From Falciphora oryzae (lineage: Eukaryota > Ascomycota > Sordariomycetes > Magnaporthales > Magnaporthaceae): a stretch of 64,000 nucleotides of DNA. The position numbers and the translations under genes are program-made. Shown here in pieces: positions 11,801 to 22,548 of this stretch. The notes below the pieces were generated by a model, which was not told where the DNA came from, ran no database searches, and saw nothing but the letters and a program-made list of their open reading frames with translations. The stretch spans positions 618,624-682,623 of the forward strand of contig JNVV01000007.1 of NCBI GenBank assembly GCA_000733355.1, read 5' to 3'. Position 1 is the stretch's first letter, and each line of letters starts with the position of its first letter.

Positions 11801-12154
11801 CCGCCAAGCGTGAGCTGGAGTGCAGAGAGCGGCGTGTGGGGACGGAGGAATGTCCAGGTCGTCCTGTTCGTCCTGGGCTTCATCTTCCCTTTCGCCTGGA
11901 TGATCGCCGCCGTCCTCCCGCTCCCCGAGCAGCCGCGCCTCGAGATGCTGGAGGGAGGCCACAGCCAGAGCGAGCTTGGCATCTCCGAGTCCCTCAGGCG
12001 CCACTTCACCGAGGCAGACGACGTGCGATACCAGAGCGCCAGGTGGTGGCGCAACCTCAACAGGGGCATGTCCCTCGTTGGACTGGCCATCATTGGCGTC
12101 GTCATCGGCCTGGTTGTCGTGGGCATCCGGCAAGGGTGGTATCAACGAGCCTGA
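8810..12154 (+). CDS. Large serine-rich protein with two C-terminal membrane helices
   Basis: Uncharacterised protein of 1,114 aa in one exon. The ATG at 8810 (begins MSAPDDGYPNSPPP) is preferred; upstream in-frame codons lack ATG. About the first 950 residues are low-complexity and Ser/Pro/Gly/Gln-rich, with many SP, SR and RS motifs suited to phosphorylation and a QPQPQPQPQP run. The C-terminus is ordered. SSRYSRWDPPSVSWSAESGVWGRR leads into one hydrophobic helix (VVLFVLGFIFPFAWMIAAVL), then a charged loop, WWRNLNRGMSLVG, and a second helix (LAIIGVVIGLVVVGI). This suggests a disordered cytosolic arm anchored at a membrane by a hairpin. Similar 'serine-rich' proteins are common in filamentous fungi, but I know of no established function. 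Confidence 0.85.
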   Translation: MSAPDDGYPNSPPPPPPKERPLSQTSSHGIRIVPYSPPRLSRDERTASQSSSATASSRPLSGSQQPSRPASQQYQPHVAAERGSGNWDVISERRGSGGGGSGGAGRTSAGVGGTPSQAQSRSPSEGDFASSQVYAAASQGRAPSSSVGSAAGAKDGAVSGTKPAAPQSEGASRAAPPRTPPAPADWPPTLASRDPNPSSAFNAPSQSQSAQTRRPLATRPTLTLAPKPPSSRLPSGPAGAGAGAATAAGPGPSAPRPRSRRRNMISLHSDNKTFSVILNSTGNLPGSSTSSARGSWSAASASASGSGTTRGTWTSSQAGSSTYSSGITSPPLSLSTVRTVDSREGLSDAFLADDERDEPTGQAVLSPLTTAGTIPDTAHFPFPHSPGGPSTGAHLTEDPKTPAHSSPWNYRMVGGLRKVPNTPDFKQKQVAQLQSSEREQTLSPLLEAASTPSPILDHHAAPSRALDDTPTRPLVSKDSFASDRTVETTSETSNYKVYGRSSPPPQSDESLPLPSSSHSNYVLLGESSPVAPPSEQQDPSPPPSSHESDENYILHGDPSPSPSVSLVARRQPRPKFSQESLVVPPLQPARKRSNERLGYYKSRSRESLRARANSAKSLKSITSIIAGESVQSILVNSALVPGLQQQQSPGGVGPSLSSFASRRQQLDSWASSARPAAPPSGSQPQPQPQPQPRPQQFPMVEAHPHQWSSQLSTVMSESEPSERAISPISRTASRMTGSISNLSGGGTGTGSGSGRRQSTGWASSTHSRQMLSISSSLAAQLEEGRSQSRSMSMSRSDSVSLERPAAAYTRNGYNGGSRTIRDHDEDGDGIADLRDLSPRPSRSGLSGFLSSFSDSSRNLHSSSSSRSFNSSTLPTWARVYYGSGERRQLSAPSIISNMSEGPISRPGSVLQHDPGSPATDHFPVSLYSPRRRVREVEAGPSQRPFSDQASMDIAEAPPADMDYNTIRPNLRKKTSSLWSPHLGMDRRAISSRYSRWDPPSVSWSAESGVWGRRNVQVVLFVLGFIFPFAWMIAAVLPLPEQPRLEMLEGGHSQSELGISESLRRHFTEADDVRYQSARWWRNLNRGMSLVGLAIIGVVIGLVVVGIRQGWYQRA

Positions 12155-14314
12155 AGACGCTTCGAGCTTTGCACCGATCCGCGCAATATCGGCGACACCC
12201 AACCCACTACAGTCATTACCTCATACACGACATACCCTTCGAATCGGTTCAGCATTTTGTCACATCTTTAATGACGCTATACGCGACCCATACGCATGCG
12301 ACTCACGCCGCGACTCGGACATTTTCCTACTGCAAGTCAACATATTCATATACTGCGCGGCATACAACGACTAGACTTCTCAGGCACCACAGCCACGACG
12401 GCATCTCAAAAGCATCTTCTTCTGCCTGCCCATCTTTTTTCTACACATTTAGCCAGCATACCGATCTACTACCGACCCACACACATTCATTTCGGTCACT
12501 CGCCACCACGGCATCGGCTCACATACAAAACCACCCCTGCATCTAGCGGCTGGTCGACGACTTCACATCCAGACCGCATCGTGTATCATCACCACACCAC
12601 CCACCCTCCGGAATCATATAAAAAAAAAAAGGGAAACCCGGATTACATAAACCCGAGCACAAACTTACTCGGTTATTATTATTGTCTATTACGGCGCGCG
12701 AGTTTGCGGATAGAGAAACTCCGGGGTATCGGGCCCCGGGAATCGGGGGGAACACACAAGGATTTTTTTTCTTTTCCTTTTTTTCCTTTCCCCCATGTAC
12801 GATCTAACACTGCGGAAACGGCGTTTGAGCTTTTTTTTTCTGGCGATACCCCCCCGGCCTGGCCTCGTTTCGGAGTTGGTGCTGAAAGTTCGGTTTTTGG
12901 CGAGACTGGCAGGGTTTGATCGGCAAACCCGCCCGCCATCTCACTCGGCTGTCTGGAGGATCCATCGCCAAGAAACCCCCCTCCAGATCCCCCTTGCCTG
13001 GTACGACCGTTGCTTTTTCCTTTCTCTTCATCTTTTGTCGACGGTCATACCGAAGTGGGGATCGAAGGGGGTTGATGGTTCCTCGAACCGAGTTTTGTCC
13101 TGTTTCCATATTTCTGTATCAATTGGTCGGTCAACTTCTTTCTCTTCTTGGACGTCTATGCCAGTTCTTTGCCTCTTATTCTCTCTCACTCCGAATTCCT
13201 TTTCTGGATATTTCAGACGCGTAATAGAGGGAACACGAACGGCATGACGAGCTTGTCAAAGCGGGGCCCGAGATGGAGTAATGGCGCCCCCCGGGCACGG
13301 GCTGCCGCATCGAGATCAATGAAATCGCATGGGAGGGACTATTCTTTTCTTCATATACCCTTGCACATCTACCTTAGATATCCAGAGCAGCACCCGCCCT
13401 CCGAGTCAACCGAGACTGCAGAAGGCCAAGGTGTCCTGCTCGAAAATAATATCTAGAGAATGCCTACAGAGGTACACATCCTTGCGGACAGCCGTTATCC
13501 GTAGCTCGAATCAATCAATGCAAAACCGGGCGTGACCTTCTCATCCCAACTGACTGACACGGCCCTCGCGCGATTCTCTGGGCTTCGAGAGCATGCATGT
13601 CATGTCGCCTCCGAGCATTCGTAATACCAGTCCGTATGAAATCTACCTCGGTACCGACCAACCTTCCCGTGTGCCGCCCGAGTCGACGGTAGTGAATGGC
13701 GGCCTGTCCTGCGTCCGTACAATCAAGCTCGGACTGAGTCCGAGAGCAAGAGCACGGCAAGCTTCAGAAGATGAATGCTTGATTAAATTGCTGCCGCTCG
13801 TCCAAAGCTACACCCCCGCCCTCCCGCGCCTGGTTGTCTATGGGAACCCCAGTCAGAACAAGAAATCCGAATGCGATATCCATGACGACATCCCAGAGAG
13901 AGGATCCGGCCAGCGAGCGACGTCCCAACAGTAACACCATACTTGTCAGATGACAAGTAGGGTACAATAAGCTTGATAGGCCCTCATGCGCCGCGTCTTT
14001 CTCAAGAGGAAGAGAGCGTTTCCCCCGGGGCCGTCGCATACCTGGCTCCTGTACGTGGCGACGGCGCCGGCATCATCCAGGCCTCGAAATGGGGCACGAG
14101 AGCCAAGCACGCCCAGTGCGCAACGCGTCGGGTGAAATCACCAAGACCTCGGGAATTCGTAGACGACAGCGCCATCGGTATCTGTGCGCATCTTGCAAGC
14201 CGGAGACTTGTGCGCGCAGACGCTCTCGCGCGCCCATGTCTCTTGTTGATTGGCACCTTGCGCCTCTTGTTGACCAATGTGTCTGCAACCATATACCATG
14301 GGTACGTTTGTGGC
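12155..14314. other. Convergent intergenic region between the serine-rich gene and ALE1
   Basis: Contains the 3' flank of the plus-strand gene, a short poly-A run near 12,620 and T-rich stretches around 12,765-12,835. Open frames on both strands lack protein features. No RNA gene was recognised. Confidence 0.5.
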
Positions 14315-16281
14315 TCAGCCTTTCTTGTGTGCAGACGCGGATGCCCTGCGGACCCGCAGCTCCATCTCGCTCTTGAGTTCGGCCATGGCCTCGTCCATCT
14401 CCCGAGCTGGGTCGCCGCTGACACCCAGCACCGGCAGCCTGTTAATGCTGTCGGTGCTGGAGGACCGCTCGAGAGCTGCACCCCGTCCCTTGCCGCCGCT
14501 GGCGCCAGACGCCTTGGCCTGCTTCTCCTCCAGCTTCTTGCGGAGGAGTGACTTGGCGGGCGAGGCGAAGAATGCCATACTGGCTATGATACCACCGACG
14601 GCGTAGAAGTAAACGCGAGACCAGACCAGTAGCGACGTGTCCATGGCCAGGAGCAGGAATGGTGTGGTCGCGAAGGTGAAAGTGAGTTGCGTCACCAAGT
14701 ACGAGAACAAGTCGTAGAAGCGCTTGCTTGGCAGAGGCTTCTGCGTCGCGGGATCTAAGAAGAAAGGTCGGCAGTAACGACGGAAGTCTGGTTTGGTAGT
14801 CTGTGAGTGTCCGGAGCACAAAGAATAAGGGTGGAGCCCAGGACTTACTCTTCGCAACTGTCTGGATGAAGCTGGCCAGCACAAAGGTCAAGTAGTAGCC
14901 AGGGTAGAAGCCGTGCCAGATGGCACTGGTCACAAAGGTGGCCATGCTCGCCCTGAAGCCGGGCTTTTTGCCCCTCGGGGTGACGCGAAGGTAGATGTAG
15001 TTGCGGAGCCACATGTTGGTCTTCTTGTTCCAGTTTTCAAGGTACGCGCGTGTGTTCTGCGCCGACTCCACACCCCAGGGGTAGATGTTCTGGACGCGGT
15101 CCCAGGCCACCTTACCGGTCACGGGATCGACACCGTTGTAGCCCAGCCCGGCCAAGATACAGGAGCCCTCGGCCAGAGACCAGGCGCCATAGTACTTACA
15201 CCGAGCGGTGAAGTTGAACATGTGGAGGATGAAGACGCGGCGCAGAAACGAGTAGCGCATGTACTCGGGTCCCGTCACAAAGTCGGCGTAGTAGTAAGAC
15301 GAAAGGTACACGAACGCGAGGGTCCAGGCGAGGCCGGTCAGCATCGTCATGATGGCAGGGGTTGCTGAACGCGGAATGCGGCGCTTCTTGCGGGTCGGGG
15401 CCTTCTTGACGGGATCGACGGCAGCAGGTATATCGAACATGGAAGTGTCAAGCCAGCGGCGGTACTCGGCGTAGTCGAAAGCGGGACCCACGAGAAGGGA
15501 TGGGAAGAAGAGGACATAGCCAGCATAGTCGAGCAAGGAGGGCAGCTCGCGGATGACGCGATCACGCTGAAAGTCGGAGAGCTGGTCGTCAGGGAGGGTG
15601 CCGTCGGCGACGTTCCAGCAGAACGCCGACAGCTTCATGACCATGACCATCTGGGCGCCCGTGATGTCGGCGGTCTGGGGCGAGTTGGCGAACTGGCGGT
15701 GCAGCTGGTTGGCCGACATATGGCCCATCAGAAACACAAAGCCGACCCATGGCATGTATGGTGAGCCCCGGAGGTACTTTGCGATAGCATAGGCGCCAGC
15801 CGATGAGATGAAGAGCGTGCGCAGGCCGGACCATAGATCGAAGAGGCCGACAAGATAAAAGAGCGCGATACTGCGAGTGGCTTAGCCAGTGTGCCCTCTC
15901 CTTGACCACTTTCCCAAGGGGGCCCAAGAATACTAGGGCAAGGGGGTCTTTGCTCACGCTATGCTGAAGAGGTTCTTGTGCTGGGGCTTGGAGTCGGGCA
16001 CTCTTTTGAGAAGACCCGCGAGGGGATACGACAGGAGAAACGTCGCGACGAGTTTCACTGCGTGTCAAGACAGTCGATGTTAGGCGCCCGCTTCTATGGC
16101 GTAGCCTAGAGGTTCAGCAGAGACTTACAGTCGTCTGGGGCGGCGCCTATCTTGCCAGACAGATAGACAAACGCTGCCGTGATTTGCGACCAAGGCCCAG
16201 GTTAGCTGTTTTCTCTACAGCATTGTAGCTAGAGCGCTAGCGGTACGGGTCTGCCATACGTATGCTGATATAGGGTAGCAT
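14315..16281 (-). CDS. ALE1: MBOAT lysophospholipid acyltransferase (Ale1/Slc4/Lpt1 type)
   Basis: ER membrane acyltransferase that re-acylates lysophospholipids from acyl-CoA (Lands cycle). Five exons (minus strand): 16281..16260, 16173..16129, 16057..15958, 15870..14849 and 14787..14315, giving 553 aa. The first exon is only 22 nt and joins as MLPYISI|PFVYLSGKIG. Later joins are APDD|LKLVATFL, NLFSI|AIALFYL and QTVAK|NFRRYCRPFF. The MBOAT signature is present: WNKKTNMWLRNYIYLR, then His375 in SAIWHGFYPGYY, the family's catalytic histidine. About ten hydrophobic segments are visible. A Ser-rich, charged C-terminal tail (residues about 480-553) ends in AHKKG. Every intron has a GT donor and a CTAAC/CTAAG-type branch or near match. 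Start and small exons rest on frame plus family N-terminal similarity. Confidence 0.92.
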
Positions 16282-17714
16282 CTTGGGCAGGCCTTGGGGC
16301 CCTGCGGCGGACGGGAGAAGCTGGACGTGGAAGCGAGCTCGGCAGGGAGCTCGGTGGGAGCTCGTGAAGCTCGTGAAGCTCGCGGGAGACGGTGAGCGCC
16401 GAGAAATTGAGCGTGCTTAATCCATCCCCTCGCGATGTTAAATGCGTGCAAAAGACGGTGAAAGCTAGGGAAAGTGAAGAAGCCGAGGTATGCAGCTTCG
16501 AGTCAAAGGAAGCCTTTTGCGATGCGGGCGCGGGTTGGAGGTTCTCAACAAAATCGAGGAGCACAAAAGTAAAAGCGTCCCATTCGGGATCGCCAAGTGG
16601 GCAGCCGAAGCTTTTCTTTTGAGCCGCGGCTGGACAAATCGTCATCCCCCACCCACCCGCGTCCCACCAGAATCCGACCCCTGCCCGCCTGCAGGCGCCG
16701 CTGGCTCCCTGCCTCGTGCCAGCAATGAGGTGCAGCCGCTTCAGCACACGGTCGCGCCAAAGCAAATGACGGGATCTGCCCCTGGCTCAGGGCCTTCATG
16801 GCTGTCCGTTTTGGAACGCCCCGTTGATCAAGATGCCGAGGCTGACGTCACCAGACCAAGTTTGGCCAGGCTGCTATACGTCCCCGTGATGCTGTTCATG
16901 ACCACCCAGAGCGAAGACTCACAGCTGATAAAGCAAAATGGAGTGCGGCGTGGGGATGAAATCCATGTTGGAATTGAACCCCAAAAATGAAAGAGACAGG
17001 AAGACCAGAAGACACAAATGTGCGGTCGCCTGTCGAGCCCGTGCTCCATCCCATGACAGCGGGCAGTTGTGGCGGGGGTTGCATGTGGCCAGGCGAGCCA
17101 GCTGGTGGTGGTTGGGCACGGCGCCCAAATAAAAAACTGCGGTTCCGACAACGCTAATTGGAACCCCCATTCCCCGAACTTATCCTGTTGGTCTCCTTGG
17201 TTCCTGTATCATTTCCTGGTTCCCGTATCCTTTCCTGTTTCCTGTATCTCAAAGAAATAAAACTGGGAGGGTATCAACTATGCGTTTTTGGGTCGCCTAA
17301 CTAACCTGGTTGTGCAGTTTATACGGACTGCAGGCTTTCCTTTGGGGAACGTGGGTGGTTGGGATGACCCCAGCGCCGCTGGGGCCAAGCTCAACTGAAA
17401 CATCCAGAATTCAGTTGGCGGCTGGCTTTGGGGCTCGCGGGGAGCCAGGCCTGGCACTCTGCATCGCATCCATCTGGCGCAGCTGGGTCTGACTGGCTGT
17501 TTGTGGTTCTGGTGCTGCGTTGCATCGTGTCGTGCGCTTTCGCTTCCCGAACCCAACAGCCGGCAGCGCTTTTCCTGCCTTTGCAGCTGCAGGCGGCTGA
17601 TTGCCACTGCCGCAGGACCTGAGGCCTGCCGTGCTGCGTCGCCAGCATGCTTGGCCGCGTCGATTGAAAGCCGACTCCCTCGCCCAGAGAGAATCGCAAA
17701 GCAAGCCCGCGGCA
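16282..17714. other. Divergent ALE1/SDR intergenic region
   Basis: Upstream DNA of two divergent genes. A small GTGAAGCTC tandem lies near 16,365. Otherwise only unsupported open frames are seen. Confidence 0.5.
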
Positions 17715-19053
17715 ATGGATTCGCGAAGTGCTACGTTCGAGGGTCCGCCTTCAGAGGCCGGGAGCATAGGCCATCTTCCTGCGCGGTCGCTCAAGCTGCA
17801 GCTGCCTGCAAGCTGCGATCCGCCCCCGCCCCAGGGCCCGACGAAACAGCTGGTTTGGATCGTGCGTATTGATTCGACCTGGGCACCATCTTCTCGCGCC
17901 TTGCATGCACTGATGCGCTCCACCATCGCAGGTATTTGGCGGCACAGGGCATATGGGCCGCTCGCTGGTCAAGTGCGCGCTCGCCCACGGCGACAAGGTC
18001 ACGACGGTAGGCAAGACGTTCGAGTCGACGCCCGAGTCTATAGTGCAGCAGCATGAGAACTGCTTTGGTGCCCTCTGCGACGTGCGCGCCAGAGACTCAG
18101 TACGGCGCATCGTCGACAAGACCCTCGAGCGCTTCGGCCGCATCGACGTCATCGCCAACTGCTCCGGCTTCGGCGTCATCGGCGCCTGCGAGGACCAGGA
18201 CGAGCACGAGATACGCAACCAGTTCGAGACCAACTTCATGGGCACCCTGCACATCATCCAGACCAGTCTGCCCTACTTCCGCCAGCAGGGAGCCGGCCGC
18301 TACCTCATCTTCAGCTCTACCTCGGGTGCCCTGGGCGTCCCCGGCCTGGGGCCCTATTGTGCTACCAAGTACGCTGTCGAGGGCCTCGTCGAGGCTATGC
18401 TGTACGAAATCGACTCCTTCAATGTGAAGGCCACCCTGGTCGAACCGGGCCTCGTCCGCCGCGACGAGCCCGACTCGCAGGCCAACCCGCTGCCAACCTG
18501 GGGCCATTTCCTTATCCGCCCGGCCAGCGAGACCTACTCGAGCGCCACCTCGCCCGCTCTTCACGCGAAGCGTATGGTCCAGTGGCTCGGCGACCGCCAG
18601 CCCACAAGCGCCGTCAAGTGTGCCGAGCTGGTGTGGCAGCTCGGTCACTGCTCCTACCCGCCCCTGCGCCTGCTGCTCGGTAGCTACGCCATCGAGAGCA
18701 TCCGCGACCGTCTGCGCTCTGTCACCGAGGAGCTCGAGGACTGGAAGCATCTCAACTTCCCGCCCGCCCCGGACGCCCCAGGTCAACCAGGGCAAGGCCA
18801 GCAGCAGCAGCAGCAGCAGCAACCACAGCAACAACAACCGCAACAACAGCAGCAACAGCAATCGCAGGAGGAAACCCTGGACAAGAGCAGAAAGGGCGAG
18901 AAGGCGGATACGCAGGGAGAAGACGGGCCCGGTGAAAGGATGGACGAAGACGAGAAGATGGAGGACAGGCCGATGGACGACAGGGACGACGACACAGCGG
19001 ACTCTACCACCAGCATGGCAGACGTGCAGACGTCGGACGTTACCCACGATTGA
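17715..19053 (+). CDS. Short-chain dehydrogenase/reductase with polyglutamine and acidic tail
   Basis: Classical SDR oxidoreductase, substrate unknown. Exons 17715..17861 and 17932..19053 give 422 aa. The intron has donor GTGCGT and acceptor CGCAG, with CTGAT as possible branch. Joining creates the nucleotide-binding strand VWIVFGGTGHMG (residues about 47-58), which differs from the usual TGxSxGIG loop. Active-site features are IFSSTSGA (Ser), Tyr191 and Lys195 in YCATK, and NCSG in place of NNAG. The C-terminal 90 residues are not SDR-like: a Gln-rich run from a CAG/CAA repeat is followed by a highly acidic Asp/Glu tail. An N-terminal extension of about 45 residues precedes the Rossmann fold. 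The gene is the first of three tandem plus-strand genes. Substrate and cofactor cannot be read from sequence. Confidence 0.88.
18798..18864 (+). repeat. CAG/CAA trinucleotide repeat (polyglutamine)
   Basis: Runs of CAG then CAA/CAG codons inside the SDR gene, encoding mostly Gln with a few Pro. Likely length-variable between strains. Confidence 0.9.
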
Positions 19054-20022
19054 GTCGAATAATGACATTGTCGAACTGGGGATCTCCAAGTGCCTGCCTC
19101 TCGACGGGGACATGCCTGGATGGAGCCCACATGTAACGCAATCGATCTGGACGGAGGCACAGTGTGTGTTGGCTTTCTGTTTGTCACTTGATTGCCGACT
19201 TAGACTACTATGCGGATGCCTCATCCATGTGCATCAATGGATTCGGTGACACCTGGCGGTGTATGGACTGATCCAGAGTCCACAACCCCCCTTTCCTGCT
19301 CGAGGCATCGACCTGGCCCTCCTGGTTGTTGATTGCCAAAGGCTGAGGGCGCTCAGCACGCACAGTACGGGAACACAGCCACGGGGTCCGGCAGTGTTGC
19401 CAGCCAATCAGGGTCCTCCCGCAGATTCAGTCTGTTCCGGCCAGAGCCAGATCCCCCTTTCAGCCCCTTTTTCCTACGCCATGTTTCTATTTTGCGGGCC
19501 CATCATCCCCTGCCCAAATTGTGACGTGAACCCCACATTAGTCGCTCCCGTTGGCTGTGCTTCCCCGACACCGCCTGGCGCACTGTGCCTGCTGCCGACT
19601 TGGGGACCAGAGATGCATGGTCATTTTACGGGTGGTGGGAATTCCCGATAAGCAATTTGCCAGGTTTTAATCTTGCGCTCGAGTCCGCCCTCGTTTTTTT
19701 TTTTCATGCTCTCGCACTGCCTCGTCTTCGACGCGTCTGTCTGCAGCAAGAAGTTGACCGCTGGAGATTTTGATCAATCCCGATCTCCTCTTTCGGGACT
19801 CCGATTCTTCACTCGCGCGCATTCGACGGCTGTGGCCTTTTCAAGCTTCGCCGCGCCGTAGCTTTCAAAACAGCGGAGTGTTCTGTCCAGCCAGCCACAA
19901 GCAGCGCACCGCTCCGACTTGGCCCCCCTTTTTAAACCTGTCCGTTTCCATCTCCGTTCGTCGACGAGGACGCCATTCTCTCTCCTGCGCCTGCGCTCCA
20001 ACACCCCAAACAGTCGCCCAAG
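19054..20022. other. Intergenic region upstream of the GDP-mannose transporter
   Basis: Holds the 3' flank of the SDR gene and the promoter/leader of the transporter. The last 180 bases are C/T-rich with CTCTCTCC stretches. No gene seen. Confidence 0.5.
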
Positions 20023-21429
20023 ATGTCGGACAAAAAGAACGAGGACTTCGTCGTCAACATGCCTGCCCAGAGCAGCATCGAGAAGGAGCCTTTCCTGGCG
20101 CGGCCCCCCGTCTCGAGCCGGGCACGCCCCAGCGGCGGCGCCCTGGGAGGCAGCTTCTCCTTGTCAAAGATTGACAACAGCCCAGGCGTCTCCATTCTGG
20201 CCTACTGCCTCTCCTCCATCAGCATGACGGTGGTGAACAAATATGTTGTTTCGGGCTCCTCGTGGAACCTGAACTTCTTCTACCTCGCTGTGCAGGTAAG
20301 ACGACCACCCCCGCCCAGAGAAGACTCGAGATAGGGCTGACAGGATCTTTGCAGGCGATTGTCTGTATTGCGGCCATCATGGTCTGCAAGCAAGCAGGAC
20401 TCATCACAAACCTGGCTCCTTATGACCAGACCAAGGCAAAGAGATGTACGTGCCCGGAAAACCTCTCGTGTCTCCACAATACCAAAAACGGCGGTGACGG
20501 TGCAGAAGCTGACGTGCCGCGTCTGCAGGGTTCCCCATCTCGATCCTCCTCGTCGGCATGATCTACACGAGCACCAAGGCCCTCCAGTTCCTCTCGGTCC
20601 CGGTCTACACCATCTTCAAGAACCTGACCATCATTGCCATCGCGTACGGAGAGGTCCTCTGGTTCGGCGGCCGCGTCACCCCTCTCGCGCTGCTCTCCTT
20701 CGGTCTCATCGTCCTCAGCTCCGTTGTCGCTGCCTGGGCCGACATCCAGAGCGCCATTTCCGGCGCCCCGCACCCGGGCCATGCCTCTGCTGCCATTTCT
20801 ACCCTCAACGCGGGTTACGCCTGGATGGGCATGAACGTCTTCTGCAGCGCTGCCTACCTCCTGACCATGCGCAAGGTCATCCACAAGATGAACTTCAAGG
20901 ACTGGGACTGTACGTGTTTTCTTCTGATACCGATATGAGAGTTGCGGCGCTACAATATGTGAAAAATCAAGTGCTAACAGACGGGTTTTTAGCCATGTTC
21001 TACAACAACCTCCTCACCATCCCCGTCCTCGTCGTCTGCTCGCTGATTGCTGAGGACTGGTCGAGCGCCAACCTTGCCAGGAACTTCCCTATCGAGACCC
21101 GCAACACGCTTTTCATCGGCATGATCTACTCAGGTCTGGCCGCTATCTTCATCTCGTACTGCTCGGCGTGGTGTATCCGCGTGACGACCTCGACGACTTA
21201 CTCCATGGTTGGCGCCCTCAACAAGCTGCCTATCGCCGTCAGCGGTCTCGTCTTCTTCGACGCCCCCGTCACCTTCGGCTCCGTCTCGGCCATCGTGCTT
21301 GGTTTCATCAGCGGTATCGTCTACGCCTGGGCCAAGGCTCGCCAGTCCCAGCAGGCTAAGAACGCCCTGCCGACGCAGCAGCCCGTTATGAGCGCTAGCG
21401 CTCAGAGCAACAAGGATGCCAACTCGTAA
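20023..21429 (+). CDS. VRG4: Golgi GDP-mannose transporter (Vrg4 type)
   Basis: Nucleotide-sugar antiporter that imports GDP-mannose into the Golgi lumen for protein and lipid mannosylation. Exons 20023..20295, 20355..20445, 20529..20909 and 20993..21429 give 393 aa. Joins read [29 protein letters not shown] and FKDWD|SMFYNNLL. About ten hydrophobic helices are visible. The GDP-mannose-binding motif GALNKLP lies in the C-terminal third, after TTSTTYSMV, and FYNNLL is present upstream; both are family hallmarks. The N-terminal 45 residues are hydrophilic and cytosolic. Donors are GTAAG and GTACGT. Length matches fungal Vrg4/Gmt proteins. Confidence 0.96.
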
Positions 21430-22548
21430 GAGTCCACATTCTCTCGGCAGAGTTTCGGGCTTATCTACTTGGTATCCGGCGTCATCTCTTGCGCGAGTCG
21501 ATAGGAGAGAAGGAAAAGTAACCAGCACTATTCGCTTGGTTTCCTCCCTCCCTACTCACGCCCGCTGTGCAGTAGTTCGGTCCAATGCTACGCTGGGTAT
21601 TCTTCCCTTTGTCCGTCCTGCATTGGCATTGTCTTCTTTTCCCTCCCTTCGTGTACATCAGTTTTTCTTCCCCTCTTGCCTTTTAATTACACTTTTTGGC
21701 ATAGACTTGACTCGGCTGGGGCATGCATGGGTTGGTTTGCAGCTGTGGATGGGCGGAATCGCTTGGGATAGATGACCTGGCGGCTCTGGTCAAAGCCAAC
21801 TGCTGGGCAAGTCGGCTAGATTTCCGATATCCCCCAGATTTGCTCAACAAAAAGAGGAGGAAACAACATACCAAGAAAAAACTAAAGAAGAAGGGAGCCA
21901 GCAGACCAAAGATACGAGCGACTGAACCGGCGTTTTTGGGATGATGGGATCGATCTGGGTGTTTTTGCTTACGGCTGCGTGTTGCGCAATTAGACGAGGC
22001 AGCTAAGCTATGAGATAATGAGGTGCAAATACAGATAGTCGAGCAGTCAACCTGTCGAGGTCGCCGCCTATAGACAAAACATAATTTCCATTACTTATTT
22101 ACGACCAATCTACACTGTGTCCTGAGCTGATGATGACCGTAAAAATATGCTGCATGTGTTATTCGATAGGTGGTTCTGAGTGATGGAGACGACTTGCATG
22201 GTTGACATTTGGCGCTGTCAAACCCCACTGGAACGGATCGTCAGGGCCTGCAGGTGCAGCTTCGATTCCGCGCGTGTCAGCCTCATGGAGCCCCTGCCCG
22301 GTGCCAGCTCGGCACCACTCGAGAAGTCTCATTGCCGGCGGCCACACCCACACCCCACACTCTCTCATCTTGATGCGCGCCGGTGACGACATCATATGCG
22401 ATTCCATGCGGCGCGACCAGCCGACACGAAGCTCGCGAGGACCGACCGCCATGAGCCGTGGAGGAACGCGCGCACCTTGTTGACATTCGGGACCTTTGCC
22501 GCACGCTTAGCCCCCACGACGACGACATCCACCCGCCGCCCGCTCGCT
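21430..22548. other. Intergenic region between VRG4 and ARL3
   Basis: T-rich 3' flank of VRG4 (about 21,600-21,720), A-rich stretch near 21,850-21,900, then the ARL3 promoter. No supported gene. Confidence 0.5.

Noticed and set aside
13764..14039. Minus-strand ORF with a hydrophobic stretch before ALE1's 3' end
   Set aside because: No homology recognised and no codon bias; likely chance.
18097..19224. 375-codon minus-strand ORF with leucine runs
   Set aside because: Antisense of the SDR gene; the leucine run is the reverse of the CAG repeat.
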